Of a stretch of 64,000 nt of DNA, positions 39,562 through 52,593 are shown piece by piece. The notes beneath the pieces were generated by a model. The model made no database searches. It had not been told where the DNA came from and worked only from the letters and a program-made list of their open reading frames with translations. The translations under genes and the position numbers were made by a program. The stretch covers positions 558,001 to 622,000 of the forward strand of contig NW_027490228.1 in the NCBI RefSeq assembly GCF_050948175.1. The letters are read 5' to 3'. Every line of letters starts with the position of its first letter. Within the stretch, counting starts at the first letter, position 1. This DNA is from Xylocopa sonorina (Eukaryota; Arthropoda; Insecta; Hymenoptera; Apidae).

Positions 39562-39577
39562 CCTGTGGAATGCCCAA
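39562..39577 (+). other. Non-register junction starting the 13-unit block
   Basis: The unit before is cut after GCTAGGAAATAGC, followed by a short filler (CTGTGGAATGCC) and then CAATGGAATGTAAG of a different subfamily. The two successive CTAGG/GTAGG landmarks are only 53 bp apart, so about 121 bp is missing. To the right the sequence matches a block repeated at 41839 and 47407. Confidence 0.8.
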
Positions 39578-42500
39578 TGGAATGTAAGTGCGACATTTCC
39601 ATGGTAGGAAATAGAGTTTGCAGTTGTCTACGTATATTAGCTATAGAGTTCTAATGCTTCTCAAAACGCAATATAGCACCTCATTCCTATGTTTCATGAT
39701 AAGATATAATATTCATTGCGAAGTGTCATGTATACCTCGTATTCACTTCAAATGAATGTATGTGCGAAACTTCATTGCTAGGAAATAGCGTTTGCAGATG
39801 TCTACGTATCGTAGCAATAGAGTTCTAATGGTTCTTAAAACGCGATATCGCATCTCACTTATAAGTTTCATGATAAGATATAATATTCATTGCGAAGTGT
39901 CATGTATTCCTCGTATTCACTTCAAAAGATTGTAAATGCGACACTTCCTTGCTAGGAAATACTGTTTGCAGATGTCTACGTATCGTAAAAATAGAGTTAT
40001 AATACTTCTTAAAACGAGATGTCGCATCTCATTTCTATGTTTCACAATAATATATAATATCCATTGCGAAGTGTCATGTATACCTCGTATTCACTTCAAA
40101 AGTATGTAAATGCGACACTTCCATGCTAGGAAATAGCGTTTGCAGATGTCTACGTATCGTAGCAAGAGGGTTCTAATGCTTCTTAAAACGAGATGTCGCA
40201 TTTCATTTCTATGTTTCATGATAAGACATAATATTCATTGCGAAATGTCATGTATACCTCGTATTCACTTCAACAGAATGTAAATGCGACCCTTCCATGC
40301 TAGGAAATAGCGTTTGCAGATGTCTACGTATCGTAGCAGTGGAGTTCTAATGCTTCTCAGAACGCGATATCGCATCTCACATCTATGTTTCATGATAAGA
40401 TATAACATTCATTGCGAAGTGTCATGTATACCTCTCATACACTTCAAAAGAATGTAAATAAGACACTTCCATGCTAGGAAATAGCGTTTGCAGATGTCTA
40501 CGTATCGTAGCAATAGAGTTCTAATGCTTCTTAAAACGCGATACCGAATCTCACTGCTATGTTTCATGAGAAGATATAATATTCATTGCGAGGTGTCATG
40601 TATACCTCGTAATCACTTCAAAGGGATGTAAGTGCGACACTTCCTTGCTAGGAAATAGCGTTTCCAGATGACTACGTGTCGAAACAGTAGAGTTCTAATG
40701 ATTCTTAAAACGCGATATCGTATCTCACTTCTATGTTTTATGATAAGATATAATATTCATTGCGAAGTGTCCTGTATACCGCGTATTCACTTCAAAAGAA
40801 TGTAAATAAGACACTTCCATGCTAGGAAATAGCGTTTGCTGATGTCTACGTATCGTAGCAAGAGAGTTCTAATGCTTCTTAAAACGAGATGTCGCATTTC
40901 ATTTCTATGTTTCATGATAATATATAATATTCATTGCGAAGTGTCATGTATTCCTCGTATTCACTTCAAACGAATGTAAATAAGTCACTTCCATGCTAGG
41001 AAATAGCGTTTGCAGATGTCTACGTATCGTAGCAATAGAGTTCTAATGCTTCTTAAAACGCGATACCGAATCTCACTGCTATGTTTCATGAGAAGATATA
41101 ATATTCATTGCGAGGTGTCATGTATACCTCGTAATCACTTCAAAGGGATGTAAGTGCGACACTTCCTTGCTAGGAAATAGCGTTTCCAGATGACTACGTG
41201 TCGAAACAGTAGAGTTCTAATGATTCTTAAAACGCGATATCGTATCTCACTTCTATGTTTTATGATAAGATATAATATTCATTGCGAAGTGTCCCGTATA
41301 CCGCGTATTCACTTCAAAAGAATGTAAATAAGACACTTCCATGCTAGGAAATAGCGTTTGCAGATGTCTACGTATCGTAGCAAGAGAGTTCTAATGCTTC
41401 TTAAAACGAGATGTCGCATTTCATTTCTATGTTTCATGATAATATATAATATTCATTGCGAAGTGTCATGTATTCCTCGTATTCACTTCAAACGAATGTA
41501 AATAAGACACTTCCATGCTAGGAAATAGCGTTTGCAGATGTCTACGTATCGTAGCAATAGAGTTCTAATGCTTCTTAAAACGCGATACCGAATCTCACTG
41601 CTATGTTTCATGAGAAGATATAATATTCATTGCGAGGTGTCATGTATACCTCGTATTCACTCTAGAGGGATGTAAGTGCGACACTTCCATGCTAGGAAAT
41701 AGCGTTTGCAGATGTCTACGTATCACAGCAATAGAGTACTTATGCTTCTGAAAACCAGATGTCGTATTTCATTTCTATGTTTCGTAATAAGATGTAATAT
41801 CCATTGTGTAATGTTATGTATACCTCGTATTCACTTCAATGGAATGTAAGTGCGACATTTCCATGGTAGGAAATAGAGTTTGCAGTTGTCTACGTATATT
41901 AGCTATAGAGTTCTAATGCTTCTCAAAACGCAATATAGCACCTCATTCCTATGTTTCATGATAAGATATAATATTCATTGCGAAGTGTCATGTATACCTC
42001 GTATTCACTTCAAATGAATGTATGTGCGAAACTTCATTGCTAGGAAATAGCGTTTGCAGATGTCTACGTATCGTAGCAATAGAGTTCTAATGGTTCTTAA
42101 AACGCGATATCGCATCTCACTTATAAGTTTCATGATAAGATATAATATTCATTGCGAAGTGTCATGTATTCCTCGTATTCACTTCAAAAGATTGTAAATG
42201 CGACACTTCCTTGCTAGGAAATACTGTTTGCAGATGTCTACGTATCGTAAAAATAGAGTTATAATACTTCTTAAAACGAGATGTCGCATCTCATTTCTAT
42301 GTTTCATAATAATATATAATATCCATTGCGAAGTGTCATGTATACCTCGTATTCACTTCAAAAGAATGTAAATGCGACACTTCCATGCTAGGAAATAGCG
42401 TTTGCAGATGTCTACGTATCGTAGCAAGAGGGTTCTAATGCTTCTTAAAACGAGATGTCGCATTTCATTTCTATGTTTCATGATAAGACATAATATTCAT

Positions 42501-45500
42501 TGCGAAATGTCATGTATACCTCGTATTCACTTCAACAGAATGTAAATGCGACCCTTCCATGCTAGGAAATAGCGTTTGCAGATGTCTACGTATCGTAGCA
42601 GTGGAGTTCTAATGCTTCTCAGAACGCGATATCGCATCTCACATCTATGTTTCATGATAAGATATAACATTCATTGCGAAGTGTCATGTATACCTCTCAT
42701 ACACTTCAAAAGAATGTAAATAAGACACTTCCATGCTAGGAAATAGCGTTTGCAGATGTCTACGTATCGTAGCAATAGAGTTCTAATGCTTCTTAAAACG
42801 CGATACCGAATCTCACTGCTATGTTTCATGAGAAGATATAATATTCATTGCGAGGTGTCATGTATACCTCGTAATCACTTCAAAGGGATGTAAGTGCGAC
42901 ACTTCCTTGCTAGGAAATAGCGTTTCCAGATGACTACGTGTCGAAACAGTAGAGTTCTAATGATTCTTAAAACGCGATATCGTATCTCACTTCTATGTTT
43001 TATGATAAGATATAATATTCATTGCGAAGTGTCCTGTATACCGCGTATTCACTTCAAAAGAATGTAAATAAGACACTTCCATGCTAGGAAATAGCGTTTG
43101 CAGATGTCTACGTATCGTAGCAAGAGAGTTCTAATGCTTCTTAAAACGAGATGTCGCATTTCATTTCTATGTTTCATGATAATATATAATATTCATTGCG
43201 AAGTGTCATGTATTCCTCGTATTCACTTCAAACGAATGTAAATAAGACACTTCCATGCTAGGAAATAGCGTTTGCAGATGTCTACGTATCGTAGCAATAG
43301 AGTTCTAATGCTTCTTAAAACGCGATACCGAATCTCACTGCTATGTTTCATGAGAAGATATAATATTCATTGCGAGGTGTCATGTATACCTCGTATTCAC
43401 TTCAAAGGGATGTAAGTGCGACACTTCCTTGCTAGGAAATAGCGTTTCCAGATGACTACGTGTCGAAACAATAGAGTTCTAATGATTCTTAAAACGCGAT
43501 ATCGCATCTCACTTCTATGTTTCATGATAAGATATAATATTCATTGCTTAGTGTCATGAATACGTCGTATTCACTTCAAAAGAATGTAAATGCGACACTT
43601 GCATGCTAGGAAATGGCGTTTGCAGATGTCTACGTATCATAGCAATAGAGTTCTAATCCTACTTAAAACGAGATGTCGCATTTCAATTCTATGTTTCGTG
43701 ATAAGATATAATATTCATTGTGGAGTGTTATGTATACCTCGTATTCACTTCAAAAGAATGTAAATGCGACACTTCCTTTCTAGGAAATAGCGTTTCCAGA
43801 TGATCACGTATCGAAAGAATAGAGTTCTAATACTTCTTAAAACGAGATGTAGCATCTCATTTCAATGTTTCATAGTAATATATAATATCCATTGCGAAGT
43901 GTCATGTATACCTCGTATTCACTCCAAAAGAATGTAAATGCGACACTTCCATGCTAGGAAATAGCGTTTGCAGATGTCTACGCATCGTAGCAAGAGAGTT
44001 CTAATGCTTCTTAAAACGAGATGTCGCATTTCATTTCTATGTTTCATGATAAGACATAATATTCATTGCGAAGTGTCATGTATACCTCGTATTCACTTCA
44101 ACAGAATGTAAATGCGACACTTCCATGCTAGGAAATAGCGTTTGCAGATGTCTACGAATCGTAGCAACAGAGCTCTAATGCTTCTTAAAACGAGATGTCG
44201 CATCTCACTTCTATGTTTCGAGATAAGATATAATATTCATTGCGAAGTGTCATGTATTCCTCGTATTCACTTCCAATGAATGTAAATGCGAAACTGCCAT
44301 GCTAGCAAATAGCGTTTGCAGATGTCTACGTATCGTAGCAATAGAGTTCTAACGCTCCTTAAATCGCGATATCGCATCTCACTTCTATGTTTCGAGATAA
44401 GATATAATATTCATTGCGAAGTGTCATGTATACCTGGTATTCACTTCAAAAGAATGTAAATAAGACACCTCCATGCTAGGAAATAGCGTTTGCAGATGTC
44501 TACGTATCGTAGCAATAGAGTTCTAATGCTTCTTAAAACGCGATACCGAATCTCACTGCTATGTTTCATGAGAAGATATAATATTCATTGCGAGGTGTCA
44601 TGTATACCTCTCATACACTTCAAAAGAATGTAAATAAGACACTTCCATGCTAGGAAATAGCGTTTGCAGATGTCTACGTATCGTAGCAATAGAGTTCTAA
44701 TGCTTCTTAAAACGCGATACCGAATCTCACTGCTATGTTTCATGAGAAGATATAATATTCATTGCGAAGTGTCATGTATACCTGGTATTCACTTCAAAAG
44801 AATGTAAATAAGACACCTCCATGCTAGGAAATAGCGTTTGCAGATGTCTACGTATCGTAGCAATAGAGTTCTAATGCTTCTTAAAACGCGATACCGAATC
44901 TCACTGCTATGTTTCATGAGAAGATATAATATTCATTGCGAGGTGTCATGTATACCTCTCATACACTTCAAAAGAATGTAAATAAGACACTTCCATGCTA
45001 GGAAATAGCGTTTGCAGATGTCTACGTATCGTAGCAATAGAGTTCTAATGCTTCTTAAAACGCGATACCGAATCTCACTGCTATGTTTCATGAGAAGATA
45101 TAATATTCATTGCGAGGTGTCATGTATACCTCGTAATCACTTCAAAGGGATGTAAGTGCGACACTTCCTTGCTAGGAAATAGCGTTTCCAGATGACTACG
45201 TGTCGAAACAGTAGAGTTCTAATGATTCTTAAAACGCGATATCGTATCTCACTTCTATGTTTTATGATAAGATATAATATTCATTGCGAAGTGTCCTGTA
45301 TACCGCGTATTCACTTCAAAAGAATGTAAATAAGACACTTCCATGCTAGGAAATAGCGTTTGCAGATGTCTACGTATCGTAGCAAGAGAGTTCTAATGCT
45401 TCTTAAAACGAGATGTCGCATTTCATTTCTATGTTTCATGATAATATATAATATTCATTGCGAAGTGTCATGTATTCCTCGTATTCACTTCAAACGAATG

Positions 45501-48485
45501 TAAATAAGACACTTCCATGCTAGGAAATAGCGTTTGCAGATGTCTACGTATCGTAGCAATAGAGTTCTAATGCTTCTTAAAACGCGATACCGAATCTCAC
45601 TGCTATGTTTCATGAGAAGATATAATATTCATTGCGAGGTGTCATGTATACCTCGTATTCACTTCAAAGTGATGTAAGTGCGACACTTCCTTGCTAGGAA
45701 ATAGCGTTTCCAGATGACTACGTGTCGAAACAATAGAGTTCTAATGATTCTTAAAACGCGATATCGCATCTCACTTCTATGTTTCATGATAAGATATAAT
45801 ATTCATTGCTTAGTGTCATGAATACGTCGTATTCACTTCAAAAGAATGTAAATGCGACACTTGCATGCTAGGAAATGGCGTTTGCAGATGTCTACGTATC
45901 ATAGCAATAGAGTTCTAATCCTACTTAAAACGAGATGTCGCATTTCAATTCTATGTTTCGTGATAAGATATAATATTCATTGTGGAGTGTTATGTATACC
46001 TCGTATTCACTTCAAAAGAATGTAAATGCGACACTTCCTTTCTAGGAAATAGCGTTTCCAGATGATCACGTATCGAAAGAATAGAGTTCTAATACTTCTT
46101 AAAACGAGATGTAGCATCTCATTTCAATGTTTCATAGTAATATATAATATCCATTGCGAAGTGTCATGTATACCTCGTATTCACTCCAGAAGAATGTAAA
46201 TGCGACACTTCCATGCTAGGAAATAGCGTTTGCAGATGTCTACGTATCGTAGCAAGAGAGTTCTAATGCTTCTTAAAACGAGATGTCGCATTTCATTTCT
46301 ATGTTTCATGATAAGACATAATATTCATTGCGAAGTGTCAGGTATACCTCGTATTCACTTCAAAAGAATGTAAATGCGATACTTCCATTCTAGGAAGTAG
46401 CATCTGCAGATGTCTACGAATCGTAGCAACAGAGCTCTAATGCTTCTTAAAACGAGATGTCGCATCTCACTTCTATGTTTCGAGATAAGATATAATATTC
46501 ATTGCGAAGTGTCATGTATTCCTCGTATTCACTTCCAATGAATGTAAATGCGAAACTGCCATGCTAGCAAATAGCGTTTGCAGATGTCTACGTATCGTAG
46601 CAATAGAGTTCTAACGCTCCTTAAATCGCGATATCGCATCTCACATCTATGTTTCGAGATAAGATATAATATTCATTGCGAAGTGTCATGTATACCTGGT
46701 ATTCACTTCAAAAGAATGTAAATAAGACACCTCCATGCTAGGAAATAGCGTTTGCAGATGTCTACGTATCGTAGCAATAGAGTTCTAATGCTTCATAAAA
46801 CGCGATACCGAATCTCACTGCTATGTTTCATGAGGAGATATAATATTCATTGCGAGGTGTCATGTATACCTCGTAATCACTTCAAAGGGATGTAAGTGCG
46901 ACACTTCCTTGCTAGGAAATAGCGTTTCCAGATGACTACGTGTCGAAACAGTAGAGTTCTAATGATTCTTAAAACGCGATATCGTATCTCACTTCTATGT
47001 TTTATGATAAGATATAATATTCATTGCGAAGTGTCCTGTATACCGCGTATTCACTTCAAAAGAATGTAAATAAGACACTTCCATGCTAGGAAATAGCGTT
47101 TGCAGATGTCTACGTATCGTAGCAATAGAGTTCTAATGCTTCTTAAAACGCGATACCGAATCTCACTGCTATGTTTCATGAGAAGATATAATATTCATTG
47201 CGAGGTGTCATGTATACCTCGTATTCACTTCAAAGGGATGTAAGTGCGACACTTCCATGCTAGGAAATAGCGTTTGCAGATGTCTACGTATCACAGCAAT
47301 AGAGTACTTATGCTTCTGAAAACCAGATGTCGTATTTCATTTCTATGTTTCGTAATAAGATATAATATCCATTGTGTAATGTTATGTATACCTCGTATTC
47401 ACTTCAATGGAATGTAAGTGCGACATTTCCATGGTAGGAAATAGAGTTTGCAGTTGTCTACGTATATTAGCTATAGAGTTCTAATGCTTCTCAAAACGCA
47501 ATATAGCACCTCATTCCTATGTTTCATGATAAGATATAATATTCATTGCGAAGTGTCATGTATACCTCGTATTCACTTCAAATGAATGTATGTGCGAAAC
47601 TTCATTGCTAGGAAATAGCGTTTGCAGATGTCTACGTATCGTAGCAATAGAGTTCTAATGGTTCTTAAAACGCGATATCGCATCTCACTTATAAGTTTCA
47701 TGATAAGATATAATATTCATTGCGAAGTGTCATGTATTCCTCGTATTCACTTCAAAAGATTGTAAAAGCGACACTTCCTTGCTAGGAAATACTGTTTGCA
47801 GATGTCTACGTATCGTAAAAATAGAGTTATAATACTTCTTAAAACGAGATGTCGCATCTCATTTCTATGTTTCATAATAATATATAATATCCATTGCGAA
47901 GTGTCATGTATACCTCGTATTCACTTCAAAAGAATGTAAATGCGACACTTCCATGCTAGGAAATAGCGTTTGCAGATGTCTACGTATCGTAGCAAGAGGT
48001 TTCTAATACTTCTTAAAACGAGATGTATCATTTCATTTCTATGTTTCATGATAAGACATAATATTCATTGCGAAATGTCATGTATACCTCGTATTCACTT
48101 CAACAGAATGTAAATGCGACACTTCCATGCTAGGAAATAGCGTTTGCAGATGTCTACGTATCGTAGCAGTGGAGTTCTAATGCTTCTCAGAACGCGATAT
48201 CGCATCTCACATCTATGTTTCATGATAAGATATAACATTCATTGCGAAGTGTCATGTATACCTCTCATACACTTCAAAAGAATGTAAATAAGACACTTCC
48301 ATGCTAGGAAATAGCGTTTGCAGATGTCTACGTATCGTAGCAATAGAGTTCTAATGCTTCTTAAAACGCGATACCGAATCTCACTGCTATGTTTCATGAG
48401 AAGATATAATATTCATTGCGAGGTGTCATGTATACCTCGTAATCACTTCAAAGGGATGTAAGTGCGACACTTCCTTGCTAGGAAA
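39577..48485 (+). repeat. Block-repeat mosaic with dominant 2262-bp (13-unit) shift
   Basis: The marker CCATGGTAGGAAATAGAG occurs at about 39600, 41862 and 47430, spacings 2262 (13 units) and 5568 bp (32 units). The marker CTCGTAATCACTTCAAAGGG occurs with its TATACCTCGT at 40601, 41123, 42863, 45125, 46865 and 48431, spacings 3, 10, 13, 10 and 9 units exactly. A third marker, GCTTAGTGTCATGAATACG, repeats 2262 bp apart (43551 and 45813). No indels disturb these spacings. The segment is a recently amplified, repeatedly rearranged higher-order array. Confidence 0.9.
44431..45126 (+). repeat. Nested two-unit (348-bp) tandem repeat
   Basis: Units with TATACCTGGTATTCAC (44431 and 44779) alternate with units with TATACCTCTCATACAC (about 44605 and 44953), giving an exact 348-bp period for two cycles. 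This dimer is inserted into the 13-unit block and is a local, recent expansion. Confidence 0.85.
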
Positions 48486-48590
48486 TAGCGTTTGCAGATG
48501 TCTCCGCATCGAGGCCATAGAGTTCTAATGCTTCTTAAAACGCGATATCGCATCTCTCTTCTATGTTTCATGATAAGGTATAATATTCAT

Positions 48591-51500
48591 TGGGAAGTGA
48601 CATGTATGCCTCGTATTCATTTCAAAAGAATGAAAATGCGAGTATTGCTTGCTAGCAAATAGCGTTTGCAGATGTCTACGTATCGTAGCAATAAAGTTCT
48701 AATGCTACTTAAATCGCGATATCGCATCTCATCTATATGTTTCGTGATAAGATATAATATTTACTGCGAAGTGTCATGTATACCTCGTATTCACTTCAAA
48801 AGAATGTAAGTGCGACACTTCCATGCTAGGAAATGGCCTTTCCAGATGTCCCCGCATCGAGGCTATAGAATTCTAATGCTTCTTACAACGCGATATCGCA
48901 TCTCTCTTCTATGTTTCATGATAAGATATAATATTCATTGCGAAGTGTCATGTATACCTCGTATTCACTCCAAAGGAATGTAAATGCGACACTTCCTTGC
49001 TAGGAAATGACGTATTCAGATGTCTACGTATCGTAGCAATGGTGTCTTAATGCTACTTAAATCGCGAAATCGCATCTCATTTCTATGTTTCGTGATAAGA
49101 TATAATAATCATTGAGAAGTGTCATGTATACCTCGTATTCAATTCAAGATAATGTAAATGCGATACTTCCATGCTAGGAAATAGCGTCTGCAGATGTCTA
49201 CGCGTCGGTGCAATCTAGCTCTAATGCTTCTTAAAACGCGATATCGCATCTCACTTCTATGTTTCATGATAAGATATAATATTCATTGCGAAGTGCCATG
49301 TATACCTCGTATTCCCTCCAAACGACTGTAAATGCGACACTTCCTTGCTAGGAAATGGCGTATTCAGATGTCTACGTATCGTAGCAATAGAGTTCTTATG
49401 CTACTTAAATCGCGATATCGCATCTCATTAATATGTTTCGTGATAAGATATAATGTTCATCGCGAAGTGTCAGGTATACCTCGTATTCACTCCAAATGAA
49501 TGTAAATGCGACTATTGCTTGCTAGGAAATAGCGTTTGCAGATGTCTACGTATCGTAGCAATAGAGTTCTAATGCTAGTTAAATCGCGATATCGCATCTC
49601 ATTTATATGGTTCGTGATAAGATATAATAATCATTGCGAAGTGTCATGTACACCTCGTTTTCAATTCAAAAGAAAGTAAATGCGACTACTGCTTGCTGGG
49701 AAATAGCGTTTGCAGATGTCTACGTATCGTAGCAATAGAGTTCTAATGCTACTTAAATCGCAATATCGCACCTCATTTATATGTTTCGTGATAAGATATA
49801 ATATTCATTGCGAAGTGTCATGTGCACCTCGTATTCACTTCAAAAGAATGTAAGTGCGACACTTCCATGCTAGGAAATAGCGTTTGCAGATGTTTCCGCA
49901 TCGAGGCCATAGAGTTCTAATGCTTCTTAAAACGCGAAATCGCATCTCTTTTCTATGTTACATGATAAGATATAATATTCATTGCGAAGTGTCATGTATA
50001 CCTCGTATTCCCTCCAAACGACTGAAAATGCGACACTTCCTTGCTAGGAAATGGCGTATTCAGATGTCTACGTATCGTAGCAATAGAGTTCTAATGCTTC
50101 TCAAAACGCGATATCGCATCTCATTTCTATGTTTCCCGATAAGATATAATATTCATTGCGAAGTGTCATGTACACCTCGCATTCATTTCAAACGAATGTA
50201 AATGCGACACATCCTTGCTAGGAAATGGCGTATTCAGATGTCTACGTATCGTAGCAATAGAGTTCTAATGCTACTTGAATCGCAATATCGCATCTCATTT
50301 CTATGTTTCTTGATAAGATATAATATTCATCGCGAAGTGTCAGGTGAACCTCGTATTCACTTCAAAAGAATGTAAATGCGACACTTCCATGCTAGGAAGT
50401 AGCATTTGCAGATGTCTACGCGTCGAGGCAATAGAGTTCAAATGCTTCTTAAAACGCGATATCGAATCTCAATTCTATGTTTCATTATAAGATGTAATAT
50501 TCATTGCGAAGTGTCATGTATACCTCGTATTCACTTCAAAAGAACGTAAGTGCGACACTTCCATGCTAGGAAATAGCGTTTGCAGATGTCTCCGCATCGA
50601 GGCCATAGAGTTCTAATGAATCTTAAATCGCGATAACGCATCTCTCTTCTATGTTTCATGATAAGATATAATATCCATTGCGAAGTGTCATGTATTCCTC
50701 GAATTCTCTCCAAACGAATGTAAATGCGACACTTCCTTGCTTGGAAATGGCGTATTCAAATGTCTACGTATCGTAGAAATAGAGTTCTAATGCTACTTAA
50801 ATCGCGATATCGCATCTTATTTTATATGTTTCGTGATAAGATATAATATTCATTGCGAAGTGTCATGTATACCTCGTATTCACTCCAAAAGAATGTAAAT
50901 GCGACTATTGCTTGCTACGAAATAGCGTTTGCAGATGTCTACGTATCGTAGCAATAGTGTTCTGGTGCTACTTAAATCGCGATATCGCAACTCATATATA
51001 TGTTTCGTAATAAGATATAATATTCATTGCGAAGTGTCATGTATACCACGTATTCACTTCAAAAGAATGTAAGTGCGACACTTCCATGCTAGGAAATAGC
51101 GTTTGCAGATGTCTCCGCATCGAGGCCATAGAGTTCTAATGCTTCTTAAAACGCGAAATCGCATCTCTCTTCTATGTTTCATGATATGATATAATATTCA
51201 TTGCGAAGTGTCATGTATACCTCGTATTCAATTCAAGAGAATGTAAATGCGATACTTCCATGCTAGGAAATAGCGTTTGCAGATGTCTCTGCATCGAGGA
51301 CATAGAGTTCTAATGATTCTTAAAACGCGATAACGCATCTCTCTCCTATGTTTCATGATAAGATATAATACTCATTGCGAAGTGTCATGTATACCTCGTA
51401 TTCTCTCCAATCGAATGTAAATGCGACACTTCCTTGCTAGGAAATGGCGTATTCAGATGTCTACGTATCGTAGCAATGGTGTTCTAATGCTACTTAAATC

Positions 51501-52593
51501 GCGATATCGCATCTCATTTCTATGTTTCGTGATAAGATATAATAATCATTGCGAAGTGTCATGTATACCTCGTATTCACTCCAAATGAATGTAATCGCGA
51601 CTATTGCTTGCTAGGAAATAGCGTTTGCAGATGTCTATGTATCGTAGCAATAGAGTTCTGATGCTACTTAAATCGCGATATCGCATCTCATTTATATGTT
51701 TCGTGATAAGATATAATATTCATTGCGAAGTGTCATGTATACCTCTTATTCACTTCAAAAGAATGTAAATGCGACTATTGCTTGCTACGAAATAGCGTTT
51801 GCATATGTCTACGTATCGTAGCAATAGAGTTCTAATGCTACTTAAATCGCGATATCGCAACTCCTATATATGTTTCGTAATAAGATATAATATTCATTGC
51901 GAAGTGTCATGCATACCACGTATTCACTTCAAAAGAATGTAAGTGCGACACTTCCATGCTAGGAAATAGCGTTTGCAGATGTCTACGTATCGTAGCAATA
52001 GTGTTCTAATGCTTCTAAAAACGCGATATGGCATCTCTCCCCTATGTTTCATGATAAGATATAATACTCATTGCGAAGTGTCATGTATACCTCGTATTCT
52101 CTCCAATCGAATGTAAATGCGACACTTCCTTGCTAGGAAATGGCGTATTCAGATGTCTACGTATCGTAGCAATGGTGTTTTAATGCTACTTAAATCGCGA
52201 TATCGCATCTCATTTCTATGTTTCGTGATAAGATATAACAATCATTGCGAAGTGTCATGTATACCTCGTATTCACTCCAAAAGAATGTAAATGCGACTAT
52301 TGCTTGCTAGGAAATAACGTTTGCAGATTTCTACGTATCGTAGCAATAGAGTTCTGATGCCACTTAAATCGCGATATCGCATCTCATTTATATGTTTCGT
52401 GATAAGATATAATATTCATTGCGAAGTGTAATGTATACCACGTATTCACTTCAAAAGAATGTAAGTGCGACACTTCCATGCTAGGAAATAGCGTTTGCAG
52501 ATGTCTCCGCATCGAGGCCATAGAGTTCTAATGCTTCTTAAAACGCGATATCGCATCTCTCTTCTATGTTTCATGATAAGGTATAATATTCAT
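48591..52593 (+). repeat. HOR copy A, 4003 bp (23 units)
   Basis: It contains four units (about 49170-49866) between third and fourth positions of the HOR that copies B to E lack. Copies B to E instead carry the marker CCATGCTTGAAAATAGCG at that place (53177, 56484, 59269 and 63272), while A has normal CTAGGAAATAGCG. Loss of four units in the ancestor of B to E, with a chimeric unit left behind, is the simplest reading. Confidence 0.85.

Noticed and set aside
49884..50201. Recurrent 105-codon plus-strand frames (also at 53191, 56498, 59283 and 63286) as a gene family
   Set aside because: They are translations of about 1.8 satellite units at the HOR spacing; internal peptide repetition follows the 58-codon unit, and no independent coding signal is visible.
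50531..50713. Recurrent 60-codon minus-strand frames (also at 53838, 57145 and 59930)
   Set aside because: Antisense of the same repeat at the same HOR positions; frame openness is explained by the unit sequence.
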